A stretch of DNA of 7,346 nt. Source: Thermoflexales bacterium (lineage in GTDB: Bacteria; Chloroflexota; Anaerolineae; Fen-1058). The translations under genes were made by a program, and so were the position numbers. Positions 1-4,147 of the stretch are shown in pieces; position 1 is the stretch's first letter, and each line of letters starts with the position of its first letter. The notes under the pieces are model-generated. The model made no database searches, was not told where the DNA came from, and saw nothing but the letters and a program-made list of their open reading frames with translations. The DNA lies in NCBI GenBank assembly GCA_030834835.1, contig JAUQXD010000078.1:1-7346 (forward strand), given 5' to 3'.

Positions 1-2
1 AT

Positions 3-1037
3 CGATCGCCGTATCGCGTGTGGCTGAGCGAGATGATGCTGCAGCAAACACAAGTGGATACGGTGATTCCGTACTTCAACCGCTTTCTCGATCGGTTTCC
101 CACGCTCGCTGATCTCGCCGCTGCCCCCATCGGCGATGTGCTGAAGTTGTGGGAAGGATTGGGCTACTATGCGCGAGCACGCAATCTGCACAAAGCTGCG
201 ATTGTGATCATCAACGACCTCAACGGCGAGTGGCCGCGCACCGTCGAGGGCTTGATCGCCCTGCCCGGCATCGGCCGCTACAGCGCGGGCGCGATTGCGA
301 GCCTGGCCTTCGGCGTGCGCGCCCCCGTGCTGGATGGCAACGTGATCCGCGTGCTGTGCCGTCTCTTCGCCATTCGGCGCGATCCGAAAGATGCGAAGGT
401 GCGCGAAGAACTGTGGCAGTTGGCGGAAGAACTACTCCCCCTCGCCCACACAGGGCGAGGGGGCCGGGGGGTGAGGGTCGCTTCGCTTGCGGGCGAACAC
501 AACGAAGCCCTGATGGAACTCGGCGCGACGATCTGCACGCCCCGCAATCCCCGCTGCGACGTGTGCCCCATCGCCACGCACTGTGCGGCCAAACGTCTTG
601 GTCTGCAAGATCAACTGCCGATCAGGACGAAGCGCAAGCCCCTGCCTCACTACGATGTCACCGCCGCCGTGATTCGCCGCAACGGCCGTATCCTCATCGC
701 ACAGCGGCCTTTCGGTGGACGGTTGGGCGGCCTGTGGGAATTTCCCGGCGGCAAGGTCGAGGCGGGCGAGACGCTGCTGCAATGCCTGCGCCGCGAGATC
801 AAAGAGGAGTTGGGCTTTCGTATCAAGGTCGGCGACTTCATCACGGCGATCGATCATGCTTACACGCACTTCAAGATCACACTGCACGCTTTCGAGTGTA
901 CGGTCGTGTCGGGCGAGCCGCGCAAACTCGGCGTGGAAGATTTCAAGTGGGTGCGGATGGGTGAACTGAGCAAGTTCGCTTTTGCCAGGACGGACTTAAG
1001 GATCATTGAAGCCCTGAAAAAACGATCCACGAATTGA
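3..1037 (+). CDS. mutY: A/G-specific adenine glycosylase MutY with C-terminal Nudix domain, 5' truncated by window edge
   Basis: Base-excision repair glycosylase that removes adenine mispaired with 8-oxoguanine; a cytosolic DNA-binding enzyme. The frame is open to the window edge, and codons before the GTG at 18 (PYR then VWLSE) already match MutY, so that GTG is internal and about 25 N-terminal residues are missing. Visible in order: VWLSE with the catalytic-type Glu at 30-32; helix-hairpin-helix LPGIGRYSAGAI (about 261-296); LDGNV with the catalytic Asp at 333-335; the [4Fe-4S] pattern Cys-x6-Cys-x2-Cys-x5-Cys (534, 555, 564, 582); then a MutT-like domain from about 650. That domain has a full Nudix box (GGKVEAGE...REIKEELGF, 750-818) followed by HAYTH, which replaces the usual FSH loop. 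E. coli Lys142 after the Asp region is Ile here. About 13 extra residues precede the EHNEAL segment, caused by a GC palindrome. The family call is very secure; dual activity is inference. Confidence 0.95.
   Translation, partial: RSPYRVWLSEMMLQQTQVDTVIPYFNRFLDRFPTLADLAAAPIGDVLKLWEGLGYYARARNLHKAAIVIINDLNGEWPRTVEGLIALPGIGRYSAGAIASLAFGVRAPVLDGNVIRVLCRLFAIRRDPKDAKVREELWQLAEELLPLAHTGRGGRGVRVASLAGEHNEALMELGATICTPRNPRCDVCPIATHCAAKRLGLQDQLPIRTKRKPLPHYDVTAAVIRRNGRILIAQRPFGGRLGGLWEFPGGKVEAGETLLQCLRREIKEELGFRIKVGDFITAIDHAYTHFKITLHAFECTVVSGEPRKLGVEDFKWVRMGELSKFAFARTDLRIIEALKKRSTN
435..477. repeat. GC-rich palindromic repeat inserted in frame in mutY
   Basis: A perfect 11-bp inverted repeat (CCCCCTCGCCC at 437-447, GGGCGAGGGGG at 453-463) encloses a 5-nt ACACA loop. 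It is followed by a G-rich tail ending in GGGTGAGGG. It falls exactly where the protein has about 13 residues more than typical MutY, between the ELLP segment and the EHNEAL segment, and is translated as a Gly/Arg-rich stretch. I recognise this style of palindrome as a dispersed repeat seen between genes in several GC-rich bacteria, but copy number here cannot be judged from one window. Confidence 0.75.
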
Positions 1038-1057
1038 CACGAATCACCGCGAATGTT
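1028..1057. repeat. Three imperfect 10-bp direct repeats over the mutY stop codon
   Basis: Tandem words CACGAATTGA, CACGAATCAC and CGCGAATGTT share a C(A/G)CGAAT core at exact 10-bp spacing, close to one helical turn. The mutY stop TGA (1035-1037) is made by the end of the first unit, so the array overlaps the gene end. No function can be assigned. It may be a remnant of a dispersed repeat or a protein-binding array. Confidence 0.5.
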
Positions 1058-1065
1058 TTGACGTA

Positions 1066-1095
1066 TTGCGTGATGCGTGGTGCGTGTAGTATCAT
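1066..1095 (+). promoter_or_regulatory. Possible sigma70-type promoter of the STAND ATPase gene
   Basis: TTGCGT (1066-1071) and TATCAT (1090-1095) are 18 bp apart, giving a start of transcription near 1102 and a leader of about 40 nt. TTGACG at 1058-1063 is a better -35 word, but its spacing to any -10 candidate is too long (23 bp or more). The candidate -35 overlaps the first TGCGTGA heptamer of a repeat array. This is a weak prediction from sequence alone. Confidence 0.3.
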
Positions 1096-1121
1096 AGCCG
1101 CTAGTCTTGCGTGGTGCGTGG
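1067..1121 (+). repeat. TGCGTGN heptamer array flanking the putative promoter
   Basis: Three contiguous heptamers at 1067-1087 (TGCGTGA, TGCGTGG, TGCGTGT) are followed 20 bp later by two more at 1108-1121 (TGCGTGG twice). The two blocks bracket the candidate -10 element and reach to within 6 bp of the Shine-Dalgarno sequence. This could be an operator array or a selfish short tandem repeat; the sequence alone does not decide. Confidence 0.6.
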
Positions 1122-1127
1122 ATCATC

Positions 1128-1132
1128 AGGAG
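1128..1132 (+). promoter_or_regulatory. Ribosome binding site AGGAG for the STAND ATPase
   Basis: AGGAG lies 7 nt before the ATG at 1140. This decides the start in favour of 1140 over the in-frame TTG at 1107, which has no such site and lies inside the repeat and promoter region. Confidence 0.75.
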
Positions 1133-1139
1133 CGCAGTT

Positions 1140-3407
1140 ATGACGGAGCACGGCAAAGTGAAGCGGCGTCGGTTTCATCCGGCCTATGTGTTGGCGGCCA
1201 GCGTCATCGCGATTGTCGTCTTCTTCGGCAGTCTGGCGCTCTTTCCTGAATGGAGCCAGTCGGCGGCGCTGATACTGGCGTTGGCGGTTGGCGGCATCTT
1301 CGGCGCGGTAACTTTTCTGGCAGATTTTCGCACGGCCTTCGCCCCCGAGGCCGATCCGCCTGCCCCACCGCCATCCGTCGTCACATCACACACAACAATC
1401 AGCGGTGATCACGTCGGCGGTGACAAAGTCGATGGCAACAAGATCACCGCCGGGCGCGATGTGGTGATCAATCAAGTTACCGCACCCCTCGTCAATGCCC
1501 TACACCAACTCCCGCCCCCGCCCGCCGATTTCACCGGACGCACCGCCGACCTCGACGCGATCCTGAACGACATTGCGCATGGCGCGTTGATCTCCGGCGT
1601 GCGCGGGATGGGCGGCATCGGCAAGACGGCGCTGGCGCTGGTCATCGCCGAACGGTTGAAGCCGCAGTATCCCGATGCGCAGTTCTTCCTGCCATTACGT
1701 GGCGCGAGTGATGCGCCCGTGAAGCCCGTCGAGGCGATGCAGTCCGTCATCCGCGCTTATCATCCCACAGCCCAGCTGCCCGACGATGCGACGCAAATTG
1801 CCGCGCTGTATCGATCTGTGCTGGACGGTCAACGCGCCATCGTGCTACTGGATGATGCAAAGGACGCTACTCAAGTCTTGCCTCTCTTGCCTCCTGCATC
1901 TTGCATCTTGCTCATCACCACGCGCAATACGTTCGCAGTACCGGGCCTGCATGCCCGCAAATTGGAGACGCTGTCGCCCGCTGATGCTCACGATTTGCTC
2001 ATCGCCATTGCGCCGTCACTTGCGGGTGTCATCCTGAGCCGCACAGCGGCGAAGGATCTCTTCGCCAATCAGCCTGAGATTCTTCGCGCCTTTGGCGCTC
2101 AGAATGACACAATTCAAATCGCAGATGTCATCGCACTTTTCTGTGGCTACTTGCCCTTGGCCCTGCGCGCCGCCGCGAGTTTGATTGCGGCCACCCCGGA
2201 CTTGAACCCACTGACCTACGCCACCCAACTACGCGACGAGCGCACGCGCCTGACGAAGATTGGCAAGGAGGGCGTGGATATTGATGTCGAAGCCTCACTC
2301 AATTTGAGCTACCGGCAACTGTCTCCCCAAACTGCACAAGTATTTGGGGAGCTGGCAGTATTTCCCGACTCATTCTATGCGATATCCGAAGAAAACGTGT
2401 GCAAAGACGCGGGCCACGTACATCTAAGTCAGTTGGTAAAGCTTAGTCTCGTGCAATTTGATGAAAACCGTAATCGTTACCGTTTACACGACTTGATCAG
2501 GCTTTTTGCGAGGACAAAAGTTATCGACGAGGACTTGACGGTGACGCAACAGCGTCATGCGAAGTATTATGGAGGAATATCTCTTTACGCACAGCGCCTC
2601 TATTACCAAGGCAACAACCAGGCCTTAATTGCTTTAGATGTTTTTGACAGAGAGTGGCCCAACATCAGTCAAGGACAAAACTGGGCTACTGCTCATGGAA
2701 AAGAAGGGGCCGATATCGCGCGACTATGTGGGTTATACGCGAATAACGAACTATTGTCACTTAGGCTAGATCTACGTGACCAAGTCCGCTGGATAGAGTC
2801 GGCTTTAGCCGTATCCGATATCGTTGATGATCCACATCAGAAAGCAAGCCTGCTTGGTAATCTCGGCAGTGCATATGCGGAGTTGGGCAACAGGCATTAT
2901 TCAATGCAACTGACTGAAGAGGCTCTTTCGATTTCTGTGAAAATTCTAGACAAAGCAGGCGAATGCATATGGCTAAACAACTTAGGTAATCGACATCGAG
3001 AAACAGGAAATAGACCAGAAGCGCTTCGCTATCATAAGCTTGCGTTGTCAATCGCGCGCGAGATAAAAGACAGGCGCAGTGAGGCAATGGTTTTAGGAAG
3101 TATTGGCAATACGTTATCCGACGCAGGGCAGACTAGCGATGCAATCAAATACTATGTCGAAGCCTTACCACTGACTCGCGAAATAGGTGATTTGCGTAGT
3201 GAGGGCAGGATTCTGAATAGTCTAGGAGTAGCTTATCTGAATATACGTGACACAAAAAACTCGATTGAGAGCTGCGAACGCGCGCTGAGAATAGCAACCA
3301 CACTCGGTGACAGATTTACTCAAGGACAAGCCCTCTCAAACTTGGGGGCGCGTATTTTTACCAGGGAGAAATTGATAAGGCAATTAATACCCACAATAGA
3401 CGCCTAA
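1140..3407 (+). CDS. Membrane-anchored NB-ARC STAND ATPase with TPR repeats (frameshifted; continues in another frame to 3727)
   Basis: Signal-transducing ATPase of the STAND class, 755 residues in this frame. Order: Lys/Arg-rich start (residues 6-11); two hydrophobic segments (about 16-36 and 41-61), predicted by positive-inside to leave both ends in the cytosol; Pro-rich linker (71-78); Gly-Asp repeat with SGDHVGGDKVDGN (88-100); LPPPPADFTGR entry to NB-ARC (124-134). Walker A GMGGIGKT is at 156-163, Walker B AIVLLDD at 233-239, the sensor-like ILLITTRN at 256-263, GLPL-like CGYLPLALR at 335-343, and an MHD-equivalent RLHDLIRLFA in the winged helix (448-457). Forty-residue TPRs begin near 568, 607, 647, 687 and 727. 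Such architectures detect a ligand through the TPRs and oligomerise on ATP; several bacterial STANDs defend against phage, but this one's role is unknown. A palindromic repeat lies inside NB-ARC (residues about 296-324). GC content drops after about 2330. The last about 18 residues are out-of-frame sequence. Confidence 0.88.
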   Translation: MTEHGKVKRRRFHPAYVLAASVIAIVVFFGSLALFPEWSQSAALILALAVGGIFGAVTFLADFRTAFAPEADPPAPPPSVVTSHTTISGDHVGGDKVDGNKITAGRDVVINQVTAPLVNALHQLPPPPADFTGRTADLDAILNDIAHGALISGVRGMGGIGKTALALVIAERLKPQYPDAQFFLPLRGASDAPVKPVEAMQSVIRAYHPTAQLPDDATQIAALYRSVLDGQRAIVLLDDAKDATQVLPLLPPASCILLITTRNTFAVPGLHARKLETLSPADAHDLLIAIAPSLAGVILSRTAAKDLFANQPEILRAFGAQNDTIQIADVIALFCGYLPLALRAAASLIAATPDLNPLTYATQLRDERTRLTKIGKEGVDIDVEASLNLSYRQLSPQTAQVFGELAVFPDSFYAISEENVCKDAGHVHLSQLVKLSLVQFDENRNRYRLHDLIRLFARTKVIDEDLTVTQQRHAKYYGGISLYAQRLYYQGNNQALIALDVFDREWPNISQGQNWATAHGKEGADIARLCGLYANNELLSLRLDLRDQVRWIESALAVSDIVDDPHQKASLLGNLGSAYAELGNRHYSMQLTEEALSISVKILDKAGECIWLNNLGNRHRETGNRPEALRYHKLALSIAREIKDRRSEAMVLGSIGNTLSDAGQTSDAIKYYVEALPLTREIGDLRSEGRILNSLGVAYLNIRDTKNSIESCERALRIATTLGDRFTQGQALSNLGARIFTREKLIRQLIPTIDA
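1876..1912 (+). repeat. TCTTGCN heptamer array inside the NB-ARC coding sequence
   Basis: Five heptamers: TCTTGCC (1876-1882), then after two bases TCTTGCC (1885-1891), TCCTGCA (1892-1898), TCTTGCA (1899-1905) and TCTTGCT (1906-1912). They encode the stretch between Walker B and the ILLITTRN motif. The protein length there looks normal for NB-ARC, so the array seems to have replaced rather than lengthened coding sequence, or arose by local slippage that selection kept in frame. Confidence 0.6.
2027..2109. repeat. MITE-like interspersed palindromic repeat (83 bp) inserted in frame in NB-ARC
   Basis: Outer ends TGTCATCCTGAGC (2027-2039) and GCTCAGAATGACA (2097-2109) are inverted repeats with 12 of 13 positions matching. 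Inner arms GGCGAAGGATCTC (2048-2060) and GAGATTCTTCGC (2076-2087) also pair with one mismatch. I recognise this end sequence as a dispersed element common in some bacterial genomes, whose translation gives familiar spurious peptides such as AAKDL and EILR...AQNDT. Both are visible here (residues 303-307 and 313-324). It separates IAPSL from the IADVIALFCGYLP motif, which family members normally have close together, adding about 30 residues without breaking the frame. Confidence 0.85.
3344..3348 (+). other. Single-base frameshift in a run of five G within the TPR region
   Basis: Upstream the frame reads ALSNLG, a canonical TPR helix start. Downstream, the frame one base back continues the same repeat as GAYFYQGEIDKAI and stays in TPR register to 3727. 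Six Gs instead of five would read NLGGAYFYQGE without a break and give an 862-residue protein. The cause is a real one-base deletion, a homopolymer sequencing error, or less likely ribosomal slippage. Confidence 0.85.
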
Positions 3408-3727
3408 CCTTGGCCAAAGAAATCGAGGATAAGCGTGGCACGGCAGCTGCTTTGGGAAATCTGGGGCTTGCCTATGTAGAAAAAGGCTTATTCACCGAAG
3501 CTATTGAACACTACTATTTGGCACTGGCGATAGTGCGTGAGCTATCTGACAAACCTAAGGAAGTAGCTACATTACTCAATTTGAGTACGGCGTTATGGGC
3601 CGTTGGCAAATCAACTGAAGCGATAGATTGTGCCACAACAGCCGTTGCGTTATGCAAGGAAATCAAGAGTCCACATGAACGAACAGCTCAGATATTGTTG
3701 ACTGGGCTCAAAACGGGTTTTGTTTGA
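3347..3727 (+). CDS. C-terminal TPR portion of the STAND ATPase, out of frame with the upstream part
   Basis: This frame completes the interrupted TPR (GAYFYQGEIDKAI) and adds two more: AAALGNLGLAYVEKG (about 3437-3481) and a more divergent ATLLNLSTALWAVGK (about 3566-3610). It ends with TGA at 3725-3727. The 40-residue spacing matches the upstream repeats exactly, giving seven TPRs in the restored protein. A separate gene starting at TTG 3410 is possible on paper, but no Shine-Dalgarno sequence precedes it, it would begin in the middle of a repeat, and 106 residues of bare TPR is not a known stand-alone product. I treat it as the tail of the 1140 gene. The low GC and codons such as ATA, TTA and AGA match the upstream TPR half and differ from the genes on either side. 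Confidence 0.8.
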   Translation, partial: GAYFYQGEIDKAINTHNRRLTLAKEIEDKRGTAAALGNLGLAYVEKGLFTEAIEHYYLALAIVRELSDKPKEVATLLNLSTALWAVGKSTEAIDCATTAVALCKEIKSPHERTAQILLTGLKTGFV

Positions 3728-3730
3728 GCC
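3705..3730 (+). terminator. Hairpin over the STAND stop codon, possible weak terminator
   Basis: GGCTCAAA (3705-3712) pairs perfectly with TTTGAGCC (3723-3730) across a 10-nt loop, and the stop codon TGA lies in the right arm. No T-tract follows, so it is not a canonical intrinsic terminator. It could end transcription with help, or protect the 3' end of the message. Confidence 0.3.
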
Positions 3731-3955
3731 GTGCAAGTCGAGGCCCTTGTGCTAACCATTCCTTTCGCCCTCATCCCCGGCGCATCCAGCGGCATCAGCG
3801 CGGCCACAGCCAAAGCGCTGGTGCGTGAAGGTGCCCGCGTGATTTTATTGGCGCATACGCAATCGACGCTGGACTATGTTGCAACGTACATTCGATCTGC
3901 TGGCGGCAACAGTTGGCGAAATGGAAACGCGAAGCAAATGACAAATGACCAATGA
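3731..3955 (+). pseudogene. Remnant of a short-chain dehydrogenase/reductase (N-terminal Rossmann piece only)
   Basis: The translation at about 3767-3907 matches the start of a classical SDR: ALIPGASSGISAATAKAL, then an EGARVILL strand and a segment ending IRSAGG. In working SDRs the cofactor loop is TGxxxGIG. Here it reads PGASSGIS, and each change can come from one base (ACC to CCC, GGC to AGC). The remaining roughly 200 residues, including the catalytic Ser-Tyr-Lys, are absent; homology stops just before the heptamer repeats at 3935. No ribosome site precedes the GTG at 3731, and the frame simply runs on to TGA at 3953-3955. It is most likely a dead fragment left by deletion or repeat insertion. 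Family assignment is fairly secure; the substrate cannot be told. Confidence 0.7.
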
Positions 3956-4027
3956 GCAAACGACAAAACACTCTGACACACCGGGCAAACCGTTTGTCAT
4001 TTGTCATTCTTCATTGGTCATTGTCTG
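3935..4027. repeat. Inverted repeat built of TGACAAA heptamers upstream of the glycosyltransferase promoter
   Basis: The left arm (3935-3970) runs as near-perfect heptamers CAAATGA, CAAATGA, CCAATGA, then more degenerate. The right arm (3993-4027) has the opposite-strand words TTTGTCA, TTTGTCA, TTCTTCA, TTGGTCA. A 13-bp perfect pairing joins AATGACAAATGAC (3937-3949) to GTCATTTGTCATT (3996-4008), with about 46 bases between. The right arm abuts the extended -10 element, so it occupies the place of the -35 and upstream region. Confidence 0.6.
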
Positions 4028-4034
4028 GTATAAT
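4026..4034 (+). promoter_or_regulatory. Extended -10 promoter (TGGTATAAT) for the glycosyltransferase gene
   Basis: A consensus TATAAT at 4029-4034 is preceded by TG at 4026-4027 in the extended -10 position. No good -35 lies 16-18 bp upstream, where heptamer repeats sit instead, and extended -10 promoters can work without one. Transcription would start near 4041, leaving a leader of about 107 nt before the ATG at 4148. Confidence 0.55.
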
Positions 4035-4068
4035 CGCCCTCGCCTGTTCAACGAAACTCAGTTCAAGC

Positions 4069-4127
4069 AGTAACGAGTAATCGGTCAATCGGTAATCAGT
4101 TGACCAGTTACCAGTCAACCAGTTACC
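4069..4127 (+). repeat. Alternating 7/8-bp repeat array in the leader of the glycosyltransferase gene
   Basis: Eight units follow without gaps: AGTAACG, AGTAATC, GGTCAATC, GGTAATC, AGTTGACC, AGTTACC, AGTCAACC, AGTTACC. From the third unit on they alternate 8 and 7 bases, giving a 15-bp higher-order period (CCAGTTACCA occurs at 4104-4113 and 4119-4128). The array lies wholly within the predicted untranslated leader and ends 20 bases before the start codon. Confidence 0.6.
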
Positions 4128-4147
4128 AACTCACTCGTCACTCACCC

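Noticed and set aside
18..20. GTG at 18 as the start of mutY
   Set aside because: Upstream in-frame codons already encode conserved MutY residues (PYR before VWLSE), so the true start lies outside the window.
432..887. Antisense open frame of 151 codons opposite mutY
   Set aside because: It overlaps conserved MutY coding sequence completely and shows no motif of its own.
1107..1109. TTG at 1107 as the start of the STAND gene
   Set aside because: It has no ribosome site and lies in the heptamer region; ATG 1140 has AGGAG at ideal spacing.
3344..3350. Programmed -1 ribosomal frameshift producing the full TPR protein
   Set aside because: The site does not fit the X-XXY-YYZ slippery pattern and I see no obvious downstream stimulatory stem. 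Mutation or sequencing error is simpler, though slippage is not excluded.
4100..4102. TTG at 4100 as the start of the glycosyltransferase
   Set aside because: The extra 16 residues are just translated leader repeats; family homology starts right after ATG 4148.
3935..4127. CRISPR-like array
   Set aside because: The repeats are 7-8 bp and contiguous, without unique spacers of regular length, and no cas gene is present.
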